Source: Candidatus Saccharimonadota bacterium (GTDB taxonomy: Bacteria; Patescibacteriota; Saccharimonadia; Saccharimonadales; Saccharimonadaceae). From it: a DNA stretch of 44,336 bases. The stretch spans positions 1 to 44,336 of the forward strand of contig JAUMXN010000005.1 of assembly GCA_030529095.1 (NCBI GenBank), read 5' to 3'. The notes under the pieces were generated by a model. It was not told where the DNA came from. It did not search any database and saw only the letters and a program-made list of their open reading frames with translations. Positions 7,396 through 14,598 of the stretch are shown one piece after another. Every line of letters starts with the position of its first letter. Within the stretch, counting starts at the first letter, position 1. A program made the position numbers and the translations under genes.

Positions 7396-8202
7396 ATGCT
7401 TGATCTCGCCATCGTTGGCTCTGGCCCAGCTGCTTTAACGGCCGCAATCTACGCCACGAGGGCGGGGCTCAAAGTTAAGGTTTTCGAAAAAGGCAATATT
7501 GGTGGCACTCTGCCAGAAATTTCCTATATCGAAAATTATCCAGGTTTTCTCGGTAATGGTGCCGAGCTGGCCGAAAAATTCAAATCTCAAGCCGAATCTC
7601 TCGGGGCCGAAATTGTCTATGGTGAATGTGAGAAAGTCGAATCCGGCGCGCTTGTCATTGACGGCGAAAAAATCGTCGCCCGTGCAATCTTAATTGCCAC
7701 CGGCTCTGCGCCAAAAAAACTTGATATTGCCGGCGTTACCGTTCCGATTTCTTACTGTGCCCTTTGCGACGGCGCTTTATATAAAGACAAACGTGTTGCC
7801 GTAGTTGGCGGCGGTAATTCCGCTATTCAAGAATCCGCCTATCTTGCCGAATTTGCTAGTGAAGTAGCAATTTTTAGCCGCTCCAAGATCAAGGCTAATA
7901 CTAGCGCTATAGAAAAACTGGGGAAAAACGTCACAGTTATGGAAAATATTGAAGTTGATGCCAACACTTTAAATCAATTCGATGCTGTCTTTGCCTTTAT
8001 TGGCAAAACCCCGGCTACTGGATTCTTGCCTTCAGAATTACTTGATGATGGCGGATTTATTAAGACAGAGAATCATCAAACCGCTATTTCTGGGATCTTT
8101 GCTGCTGGCGATGTCCGTGCTAACACTACTAAGCAAATCATAATCGCTGCCGCCGATGGCGCCAGTGCTACCATCCATATCATTGACTTCTTAAAGAAAT
8201 GA
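7396..8202 (+). CDS. trxB: Thioredoxin reductase-like FAD/NAD(P)-dependent oxidoreductase
   Basis: FAD-binding motif GSGPAALTAAIY at residues 8-19, a redox-active CALC dithiol in the position of the family's CATC, a second nucleotide-binding GGGNSAIQE, and the C-terminal FAAGDVR FAD motif. At 268 residues it is about 40 shorter than E. coli TrxB; the shortening lies in the NADPH domain after FSRSKIKAN. It probably transfers electrons from NADPH to a thioredoxin or a related disulfide carrier. It starts one base after the FKBP gene, which suggests a link to redox folding. Substrate is not certain, as related flavoproteins use other partners. Confidence 0.85.
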   Translation: MLDLAIVGSGPAALTAAIYATRAGLKVKVFEKGNIGGTLPEISYIENYPGFLGNGAELAEKFKSQAESLGAEIVYGECEKVESGALVIDGEKIVARAILIATGSAPKKLDIAGVTVPISYCALCDGALYKDKRVAVVGGGNSAIQESAYLAEFASEVAIFSRSKIKANTSAIEKLGKNVTVMENIEVDANTLNQFDAVFAFIGKTPATGFLPSELLDDGGFIKTENHQTAISGIFAAGDVRANTTKQIIIAAADGASATIHIIDFLKK

Positions 8203-8212
8203 GATAAACTGC

Positions 8213-9568
8213 ATGAATAAGCAAACTTTTTTCTTTTACGACCTGGAAACCTCGGGATTAAACCCGCGCGAAGATCGCATCATGCAATTTGCCGGCCAGC
8301 GTACCGATTTAGATTTAAATCCAATTGGCGGACCGGTTAATTTATTGGTCAAATTAAATGACGATACTTTGCCGAGCCCGTCGGCCATTGCAGTTACTAA
8401 GATCACGCCACAAAAAACTCTCACCGATGGTATTACCGAAGCGGAGTTCGCGAAGCTTGTCACTACTGAAATTTTCACACCGAACACCATCGCGGTTGGC
8501 TACAACACGGTGCGCTTTGATGATGAATTTATGCGCCACCTTTTTTGGCGTACTTTTTATGATTCATACGAATTCGAATGGAAGGATGGTCGCAGCCGCT
8601 GGGATTTGCTCGATGTTGTGCGTATGACGCGGGCGCTCCGCCCAGAAGGTATCAATTGGCCGGTCACGGAAGATGGCAAAGCCACCAATCGCCTCGAGCT
8701 CATTACTAAGCTCAATCAAATTTCACATGAGCACGCCCACGACGCCGAAGCCGACGTACAGGCCTCAATCGACGTAGCTAAATTAATTAAAGAAAAACAA
8801 CCAGAACTGTTTAATTTCTTGCTTAAAATTCGCAACAAAAACGACGTTAAAAAGATTGCCAATTTGGACGACAAAAAACCATTCGTCTATTCTTCGGGCC
8901 GCTATTCATCCAAGGTTAATAAAACGACAGTGGCTTTCCCGCTTACTAGTTCCAGAAACGGTAACATCCTGGTTTTTGATCTGCGTTACGATTTGGAAGA
9001 GTTATTAAAAGATAAAGAACGCACTTCGTTCTATCCAGTCGTTAAAGAACTTTGCTTCAACCGCTGCCCAGCTGTAGCTCCGCTCGGCGTACTCGATAAA
9101 GCGGATGGCTGGCAAAAAATCGATCTTAGCCCAGAAATTGTTGAAAAAAATCTGGAGACGCTATTAAAACACCCAGAATTCGCCGAGAAAATGCGCGAAG
9201 AAATCGAAAACAAACCAGAATTTCCACCAGCTATCGATCCGGAATCGGCGCTTTATGATGGTTTTTTGAATGACCGCGATCGTATTCGCTGCGAAGCGGT
9301 GCGCAATGCCGACGCCGACAAACTTGCCGACTTTAATCCAGACTTTCTCGACGAACGTTTGCCGGAACTGCTTCTGCATTATAAAGCTAAAAACTTCCCG
9401 CAGTCACTTTCGAGTGACGAATCTAAAAAGTGGCAAGAATATCGCCGTGCTCGCCTCGAACGTCAGGCTCCGGTTTTTCTGAAAGAACTCGAACATATCA
9501 CGGATGATTACATCAAAGAGGAACTTAGGCTATATTTTGAATCCTTAAATGACAGTGACTATTTATAA
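8213..9568 (+). CDS. sbcB: Exonuclease I (SbcB/XonA family), 3'-5' ssDNA exonuclease
   Basis: The 451-residue protein is close in length to E. coli ExoI (475). The DEDD exonuclease domain shows FYDLETSGLNP (Asp and Glu of ExoI motif), GYNTVRFDDEFMRHLFWRTF (motif II Asp) and HDAEADVQASI (His and Asp of motif III), followed by the SH3-like and helical C-terminal regions of ExoI. It degrades single-stranded DNA in recombination and mismatch repair. It lies 10 bases after trxB on the same strand and may be read from the same transcript. Its presence in such a reduced genome is notable but not unprecedented. Confidence 0.92.
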   Translation: MNKQTFFFYDLETSGLNPREDRIMQFAGQRTDLDLNPIGGPVNLLVKLNDDTLPSPSAIAVTKITPQKTLTDGITEAEFAKLVTTEIFTPNTIAVGYNTVRFDDEFMRHLFWRTFYDSYEFEWKDGRSRWDLLDVVRMTRALRPEGINWPVTEDGKATNRLELITKLNQISHEHAHDAEADVQASIDVAKLIKEKQPELFNFLLKIRNKNDVKKIANLDDKKPFVYSSGRYSSKVNKTTVAFPLTSSRNGNILVFDLRYDLEELLKDKERTSFYPVVKELCFNRCPAVAPLGVLDKADGWQKIDLSPEIVEKNLETLLKHPEFAEKMREEIENKPEFPPAIDPESALYDGFLNDRDRIRCEAVRNADADKLADFNPDFLDERLPELLLHYKAKNFPQSLSSDESKKWQEYRRARLERQAPVFLKELEHITDDYIKEELRLYFESLNDSDYL

Positions 9569-9583
9569 AACTTATGCTAAAAT
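9555..9583 (+). promoter_or_regulatory. Promoter of ldh
   Basis: GTGACT (9555-9560), 17-base spacer, TGC-TAAAAT (-10 at 9578-9583). It overlaps the last codons of sbcB and leaves about 15-20 bases of leader with an AAAGGTGG Shine-Dalgarno. Confidence 0.65.
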
Positions 9584-9604
9584 AAAATAAAGAAAGGTGG
9601 GCAG

Positions 9605-10546
9605 ATGTCTCATAAAGTAATGATTGTCGGTACTGGACATGTCGGCGCGTCGATTGCGTTTGCTATTTTGAACCAGCAAACCGCCGTGAACGAATTAATT
9701 TTGACCGACATTATTGCGCGTGATGCCGAAGGCGAAGCGATGGATCTGAGCGACGCAATTGCGGTTGCCCCAAGCTACATCAAAATCCGAAACGGCACCT
9801 ATAAAGACGCCAAAGACTGCGACATTGTGATCATCACGGCTGGCGCCGCCCAGCACGGCAAAGAAACTCGCCGCGAATTACTCAAGAAAAACGCCAACAT
9901 TATCAAAGGTATGGTAGATCAAATCATGGGTAGTGGCTTTGACGGAATTTTTATTGTTGTCACCAACCCGGTTGATGTTATTTCTTATCTAGTTTGGAAA
10001 TTCTCCGGCCTACCATCCGAAAAAGTAATCGGCACCGGTACAGTGCTTGATTCGGCTCGCCTCTGTGAACGTATTTCGAGCTATGTTGGGATTAATCCAA
10101 AATCCATCCACGCTTACCAAGTTGGCGAGCATGGCGATTCGGAATTTGCTTTATGGTCATCGGCCAACATTGGTGGCCAACCAATTACTACTATGCTTTC
10201 TAAATCCACGTTGAGCGGTATCGAGGGGTTTGTGCGCGGCAAAGCCTACGAAATCATCGACCGCAAAGGCAGTACCGAATACGGCATCGGGGTCTGCGCG
10301 GTAAGAATTTTAAACTGTATTTTGGGTGACGAGCGCCGCGTGCTTTCGGTTTCGAGTTACCACGATTACGATGATATTTATTATGGATTTCCGGCTATCA
10401 TCGGCAGAGAAGGTGTGGTTCGCCAGATCGATGTCGAATTGTCTGAAGACGAGGGAATCAAAATGGCCAAGTCGGTGAAGGTTCTAAAAGAGATGATTGA
10501 CTCGCTCAAATTAGATAAGAAACTTGACCGAGTTAAGCGTAAGTAG
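9605..10546 (+). CDS. ldh: L-lactate dehydrogenase
   Basis: NAD-dependent reduction of pyruvate to L-lactate, regenerating NAD in a fermentative cell. The 313 residues show the Rossmann motif GTGHVGASIA at 8-17, the substrate loop AGAAQHGKETRREL with Gln at the specificity position (Gln favours lactate, Arg malate), TNPVDVISY, and the catalytic His in GEHGDSEF. The usual KPGETR of the loop reads HGKETR. AGGTGG precedes the ATG. It is a single-gene unit between its own promoter and that of the next gene. Confidence 0.92.
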   Translation: MSHKVMIVGTGHVGASIAFAILNQQTAVNELILTDIIARDAEGEAMDLSDAIAVAPSYIKIRNGTYKDAKDCDIVIITAGAAQHGKETRRELLKKNANIIKGMVDQIMGSGFDGIFIVVTNPVDVISYLVWKFSGLPSEKVIGTGTVLDSARLCERISSYVGINPKSIHAYQVGEHGDSEFALWSSANIGGQPITTMLSKSTLSGIEGFVRGKAYEIIDRKGSTEYGIGVCAVRILNCILGDERRVLSVSSYHDYDDIYYGFPAIIGREGVVRQIDVELSEDEGIKMAKSVKVLKEMIDSLKLDKKLDRVKRK

Positions 10547-10552
10547 TAAAGT
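10524..10552 (+). promoter_or_regulatory. Promoter for Pro/Ala-rich membrane protein gene
   Basis: TTGACC (10524-10529), 17-base spacer, TAAAGT (10547-10552), lying in the last codons of ldh. The ATG at 10575 is 22 bases further on behind AAAAGGAAGAAG. Confidence 0.7.
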
Positions 10553-10574
10553 AAAATTAAATAAAAGGAAGAAG

Positions 10575-11747
10575 ATGGATCCACTATACAACAATAATCC
10601 AAACCCGAATTCGGCTCCAACTCCGAGGCCGACACCGGGCAACGCGATGCCAGACATCGCCGAGGCTCCTATGCATTCCGCATCCGGGCCAGCATATAAT
10701 CAAACGCCAAGCATGGGCGCAGTCCCGACTCCGGTGATGGAAGATGTCCCGACTCCGTCGATGTCTTTTGATCAGGCTTTCCAAGGCCCAACCATTCAGA
10801 ATGCTTTCACTGCCGGTATTAGCGAACCAGCTACCGCCCCAATGGCGCCAGCTGAGCCAGCCAAAGAAGAACCATTTAAGGCTGCCGCTCCAGTGCCGGG
10901 CTCTATTGGTAGCGCCGTTTCGATGCCAGCAGAAGCCCCAGCTCCAGCCCCGGCCCCAGCTCCAGATCCAGGGCCAGTAGTCGAGACTCCTAGCGCGCCG
11001 GACTTCCCGGATGATATTGAGGCTTTCTTAAACGACACCCCAGCTGCTACTCCGGCCGATATGGGTGCCTCGGTTCCAACTTCTCCAAACCACAACATTT
11101 CTTTTGGCGATCAGCCGGTTTCTCCATATTCTTCCGAAGACAGTTTCGATGTAACCAACACCAAGAAACCACTTTTCGATGACAAAAACAAACTGAAATA
11201 CATCTTGATTGCTGCCGGCTCATTCTTAGCGCTCGTTATTATTGCTGTCATAGTTTTAATCGCGTTCTCACGTGGTGGCGATTCGTCATCTAACACCAGC
11301 AATAATACTAGCAACAATTCTGATAACGGTCCGGTCATTTCTAAGACTTTGACCTGTGGTCGCGAATATGACGAAACCGACCTTGTTGGCTATGCTGATG
11401 CTGCTAGTGGTAGCGAAAGCATCACGATTGCCTTTGGTGAATCAGACAACGTCCTTAGCTGGGACCAGGATATCAAACTAAGCTACGCCGACGTGGCCAC
11501 TGCCAAGTCTGCCGAAGCCCAAATCAAGACCGACCGCGAAGCTGAGGTTGCCGCGTATGGTCTCGAAATCGATCCGTTTACTTCTTCTTACGGTTCGTCC
11601 GAATCCACGCTCTTCCTTGTTCGCAATGCCACACCAGCAGATTATAATATCGACAGCTTCTCTTATTACGGTCTCAATTTGGCTGCCAATTCCAAAACCC
11701 TCCAGGCCGAATACGAAGCCGCCGGCTTTACCTGCAAGGCAGAATAA
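10575..11747 (+). CDS. Pro/Ala-rich single-span membrane protein of unknown function
   Basis: I do not recognise the family. The 390 residues divide into a disordered, presumably cytoplasmic N-terminal half rich in Pro, Ala, Asn and Ser (including a PAPAPAP run near residue 120-135), one membrane span at about residues 207-231 (YILIAAGSFLALVIIAVIVL), a Ser/Asn linker, and an outside domain of about 130 residues with one Cys at each end (TLTCGREYD and GFTCKAE) that could form a disulfide. The start at 10575 follows a GGAAGAAG ribosome-binding site; an in-frame start at 10524 would lie in ldh. It ends at a strong terminator, so it is monocistronic. Confidence 0.85.
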   Translation: MDPLYNNNPNPNSAPTPRPTPGNAMPDIAEAPMHSASGPAYNQTPSMGAVPTPVMEDVPTPSMSFDQAFQGPTIQNAFTAGISEPATAPMAPAEPAKEEPFKAAAPVPGSIGSAVSMPAEAPAPAPAPAPDPGPVVETPSAPDFPDDIEAFLNDTPAATPADMGASVPTSPNHNISFGDQPVSPYSSEDSFDVTNTKKPLFDDKNKLKYILIAAGSFLALVIIAVIVLIAFSRGGDSSSNTSNNTSNNSDNGPVISKTLTCGREYDETDLVGYADAASGSESITIAFGESDNVLSWDQDIKLSYADVATAKSAEAQIKTDREAEVAAYGLEIDPFTSSYGSSESTLFLVRNATPADYNIDSFSYYGLNLAANSKTLQAEYEAAGFTCKAE

Positions 11748-11754
11748 GCCAAAC

Positions 11755-11786
11755 AAAATCCCGACGCCCCAGCGTGTCGGGATTTT
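11755..11786 (+). terminator. Intrinsic terminator
   Basis: Stem AAAATCCCGAC / GTCGGGATTTT with a 10-base loop, followed by TTGTTG. The -35 of metG begins in its T-rich tail. Confidence 0.92.
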
Positions 11787-11789
11787 TTG

Positions 11790-11818
11790 TTGCTAAGAAT
11801 AGCGAAATATTGTAAAAT
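11790..11818 (+). promoter_or_regulatory. Leaderless promoter of metG
   Basis: TTGCTA (11790-11795), 17-base spacer, TAAAAT (11813-11818), then 6 bases to the ATG at 11825. A normal start-site distance from the -10 puts transcription initiation on the A of the ATG. Confidence 0.75.
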
Positions 11819-11824
11819 TATAGT

Positions 11825-13243
11825 ATGTCAAAAATCTATCTTACTACAGCAATCCCATACGTCAATGGCGCCCCACATATTGGTCATGCCATGGACTATA
11901 TTATTGCTGATACTTGTTCGCGTTATCACCAGATCTGCGGCGACGAAGTGCGCTTGCAAGCCGGTACCGACGAACACGGTAACAAAATCTTCCGCAAAGC
12001 CACCGAAAGTAATATGCCAGTCGAAGATTATGTTGATGAAAACGCTGCCAAATTCCGTGATTTTATTAAAAAACTTGATGTTGAATATACCGATTACATC
12101 CGTACCACCGATGCGGACCACATGAAACGCTGTCAAGAAATTTGGCGCAAGATTAAAGACCATATTTATTCCGCAACTTATGGCGGTTGGTATTGCGTAG
12201 GCTGCGAAAGTTATGTCACCCAAAAAGAATACGACGAAAATGGCGGCATTTGCCCAGACCACCAAAAACCATATGAGCATCTCGAAGAAGAGAATTACTA
12301 CTTTAGAATTTCCGATTTTAAAGACGAGATTCGCGCCAAAATCGAAAGCGACGAGATACAAATTTTGCCAGAATTCCGCAAAAAAGAAATGCTCAAAATG
12401 CTCGAAGATGCGCCAGATGTTTCGATTTCGCGTCCAACTTCGCAGCTGACTTGGGGTGTTCCAGTACCAGACGATCCGAATCAAACCATGTATGTTTGGA
12501 TTGACGCGCTCTCAAACTACATTACGGTGCTTGGCTATCCAGAAAAACCAATCGACGAATGGTGGCCAGCCACCGCGCAATTTGTGGGTAAAGATATTTT
12601 GAGATTCCATGCAATTATTTGGCCAGCCATGCTGCTTGCTCTCGGCCTACCTTTGCCAAAGGTGCTTTGTTCGCACGGCTTTATTTTGGCCGATGGTCAG
12701 AAAATGTCCAAATCAATCGGCAACGTAATCGACCCAATCGAGGTGCTTGAAAAGCACGGTGCCGATGCTTTCCGCTATTATTTCTTGCGTCATGTTGATA
12801 CATTTACAGACGGCGACTTCACTTGGGAAAAATACGAAAGCGCCTACAATACCGAACTTGCCAATGACTACGGTAACCTCGTCCAGCGCCTCGCCACGAT
12901 GTTAATGAAAAACAATATTGCGACCGCCGCGCTCAAGCCAAAAGAGCTTGACGAAACCTACCGCAATTTCATGAATAATTTTGAATTTGCCAAGGCTTTT
13001 GACTATGCCTGGGAAAAGGTCCAGGGCATCAATAAGCGCATTGACGATGAAAAACCGTGGATGCTAGCTAAAGCCGGCGAAACCGAAAAACTGGGACAAG
13101 TCTTGTCTTCGCTCACGCAAGAGCTAAAAGACGTCAACTTGATGCTCTCGCCGTTCTTGCCGTCTGCAGCCAAGAAGGTTGCCGACATTTTCGACGCCGA
13201 AACGGTTACTCCGCCAGCCGAACCGCTATTTAAGAAAGACTAA
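11825..13243 (+). CDS. metG: Methionyl-tRNA synthetase
   Basis: Charges tRNA-Met. The class-I signatures are AIPYVNGAPHIGHAMDYII (HIGH) at residues 8-26 and DGQKMSKSIGNVIDP (KMSKS) at about 293-307. The connective peptide keeps a zinc-type CVGC and a downstream CPDH. The 472-residue length means the C-terminal dimerisation/tRNA-binding domain found in E. coli is absent. No Shine-Dalgarno is present; the start is expected to be leaderless. It ends at a terminator shared with the convergent aquaporin gene. Confidence 0.96.
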   Translation: MSKIYLTTAIPYVNGAPHIGHAMDYIIADTCSRYHQICGDEVRLQAGTDEHGNKIFRKATESNMPVEDYVDENAAKFRDFIKKLDVEYTDYIRTTDADHMKRCQEIWRKIKDHIYSATYGGWYCVGCESYVTQKEYDENGGICPDHQKPYEHLEEENYYFRISDFKDEIRAKIESDEIQILPEFRKKEMLKMLEDAPDVSISRPTSQLTWGVPVPDDPNQTMYVWIDALSNYITVLGYPEKPIDEWWPATAQFVGKDILRFHAIIWPAMLLALGLPLPKVLCSHGFILADGQKMSKSIGNVIDPIEVLEKHGADAFRYYFLRHVDTFTDGDFTWEKYESAYNTELANDYGNLVQRLATMLMKNNIATAALKPKELDETYRNFMNNFEFAKAFDYAWEKVQGINKRIDDEKPWMLAKAGETEKLGQVLSSLTQELKDVNLMLSPFLPSAAKKVADIFDAETVTPPAEPLFKKD

Positions 13244-13275
13244 AAAATACGCCCTTTAAACGGGGCGTATTTTTT
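13243..13275 (+). terminator. Bidirectional terminator between metG and aquaporin gene
   Basis: Stem with AAATACGCCC / GGGCGTATTT core, A-run on the left and T-run on the right, serving metG and the convergent minus-strand gene. Confidence 0.9.
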
Positions 13276-13287
13276 AATAGGCTTTAG

Positions 13288-14232
13288 CTATTTCTCTTCG
13301 CCGGAAAGGGCACCAGCAAAGTCGGCAACATAGAAGCCGATAATGCCACCGACGGCCGGGAAGATTGCATAGGCTGCGAGAGCCGAGCAAATGCCGCCAA
13401 AGATTTCACCGAAATCAGCACCAGCGGTTGGGAAGATTTGATGCGCAAAAGCGATGGCTGGATTGAACACGAAGTTGTTGCTAAGGCCTAGGAAGGCGTA
13501 AGAAACAAAGAACCCAATCAAAGTTGCAGCAATCAAACCGCCAGCGACTACTGCGGCGAACGTAAAGACGCTGCGCTTGTAAGCGAGTGCGCGGGCAAAG
13601 AAGAAGCCGATTAAGATTGCACCGACTAGCTCAACGATTGAAACTAGACCAAATGAGTCTTCGGTGATTTTGGTTAAAGTTGGTACGGCCATTGAAGCAA
13701 ATTCACCACCTTGGTTGTAGAAGGCATTGAATAATGCGAGACCGAGCATTGCGCCGATCACTTGTACGAGGATGTACAAAGTACCACGGATCACTGAAAT
13801 GCGGCGGGTAGCCATCATACCAGCGGTGATAAGTGGGTTGAGATGTGCGCCAGAAAAGGCAAACACGGCAACCGTGATAGCGATAAACGCAAATGCGTAA
13901 ATTGCGGTGTTGTAGATGCCAAATAGTGAAAGCGAGAACATCACCAAAGTCAAAAGCAAAGTACCAATTAGCTCACCAATAAGTGCGCCATATAGGCTTG
14001 GCTTTTTGAAAATGTTGAGGATGCTTTCGTCTGCATCGTATTTTTTAGCAAAGAATCCATCAAAGATTCCTTTTTTCTCCACCTTTTTTGTCTTGGCTGG
14101 GGCTGCGACTGACTTGACGGTAGCGGCTGGCTTCTTGGAAGCAACAACTTTGGTCTTAGCGACAGGTTTTTTCGCGGCAGCAGCTTTAGGTTTTGCAGCG
14201 GTCTTTTTTGCTGCAGTCTTTGGCTTAGCCAT
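13288..14232 (-). CDS. Aquaporin/glycerol facilitator (MIP) family channel with basic N-terminal tail
   Basis: The last about 225 residues form six membrane spans with the two half-helix loops of MIP channels: the first reads SGAHLNPLITAG (NPL instead of NPA), the second FVFNPAIAFAHQ (standard NPA). It should pass water or small neutral solutes. Ahead of it is a tail of about 55 residues made almost only of Lys, Ala, Pro, Thr and Val (AAKKTAAKPKAAAAKKP), resembling histone H1 tails, which is not usual for the family. I start at 14232 behind AAAGGAGG; an upstream in-frame start at 14262 falls in the -10. The minus-strand unit is monocistronic between a divergent promoter and a shared terminator. 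Confidence 0.88.
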   Translation of the reverse strand: MAKPKTAAKKTAAKPKAAAAKKPVAKTKVVASKKPAATVKSVAAPAKTKKVEKKGIFDGFFAKKYDADESILNIFKKPSLYGALIGELIGTLLLTLVMFSLSLFGIYNTAIYAFAFIAITVAVFAFSGAHLNPLITAGMMATRRISVIRGTLYILVQVIGAMLGLALFNAFYNQGGEFASMAVPTLTKITEDSFGLVSIVELVGAILIGFFFARALAYKRSVFTFAAVVAGGLIAATLIGFFVSYAFLGLSNNFVFNPAIAFAHQIFPTAGADFGEIFGGICSALAAYAIFPAVGGIIGFYVADFAGALSGEEK

Positions 14233-14260
14233 TACGACCTCCTTTAATAATAATGCTTTC

Positions 14261-14269
14261 ATTATATCA
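14261..14269 (-). promoter_or_regulatory. Extended -10 promoter of aquaporin gene
   Basis: On the minus strand TGA-TATAAT (-10 at 14266-14261), about 28 bases before the ATG at 14232. A TTGATT at 14290-14285 could be a -35 at 18 bases. It is interleaved with the divergent promoter at 14279-14287. Confidence 0.7.
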
Positions 14270-14278
14270 TAGATTCTA

Positions 14279-14287
14279 TGCTATAAT
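14279..14287 (+). promoter_or_regulatory. Leaderless promoter of 75-aa membrane protein
   Basis: TGC-TATAAT (-10 at 14282-14287) followed by 6 bases and the ATG at 14294. It is divergent from, and overlaps, the aquaporin promoter. Confidence 0.7.
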
Positions 14288-14293
14288 CAAAAT

Positions 14294-14521
14294 ATGAGTA
14301 TTGTTACAAACAAAGACGAAGACAAAAGTCGCTTGTCGCAGCGCATTAATGCGGATTTACGCGAGAAAATGGCTGAAACTTCAAAAATTTCCGACGACCC
14401 AGACATGATCGAAGACTCCGAATATGTCAAAGACATGAAAAAAACCGGCAGATTCGGCTGGATTTGGATCGTTCTTATTGTGCTAGCTTTAATGTCCATT
14501 ATTAGTATCGTCTTAATCTAA
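14294..14521 (+). CDS. Small tail-anchored membrane protein, unknown function
   Basis: A 75-residue protein with a charged soluble part (residues 1-53) and a single C-terminal membrane segment (WIWIVLIVLALMSIISIVLI, residues 56-75) that ends the protein, i.e. a tail anchor. I do not recognise a family. That it is a real gene is supported by its own -10 element, leaderless spacing of 6 bases, and a strong terminator right after the stop. It lies between the aquaporin and the 979-residue membrane protein genes. Confidence 0.7.
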   Translation: MSIVTNKDEDKSRLSQRINADLREKMAETSKISDDPDMIEDSEYVKDMKKTGRFGWIWIVLIVLALMSIISIVLI

Positions 14522-14528
14522 AAATACT

Positions 14529-14561
14529 TGCGCGCGGGCCTTTAAAACCGCGCGCATTTTT
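14529..14561 (+). terminator. Intrinsic terminator
   Basis: GC-rich nine-base stem TGCGCGCGG / CCGCGCGCA with a 10-base loop, followed by T5. Confidence 0.93.
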
Positions 14562-14562
14562 G

Positions 14563-14591
14563 TGGCAAAAAGCATAACCATGATATATAAT
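14563..14591 (+). promoter_or_regulatory. Near-leaderless promoter of the 979-aa protein gene
   Basis: TGGCAA (14563-14568), 17-base spacer, TATAAT (14586-14591), then 7 bases to the ATG at 14599. Confidence 0.65.
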
Positions 14592-14598
14592 ATATATT

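Noticed and set aside
11828-12484. 218-codon minus-strand open frame opposite metG
   Set aside because: Shadow of the metG frame; hydrophobic, biased composition from the complementary codons.
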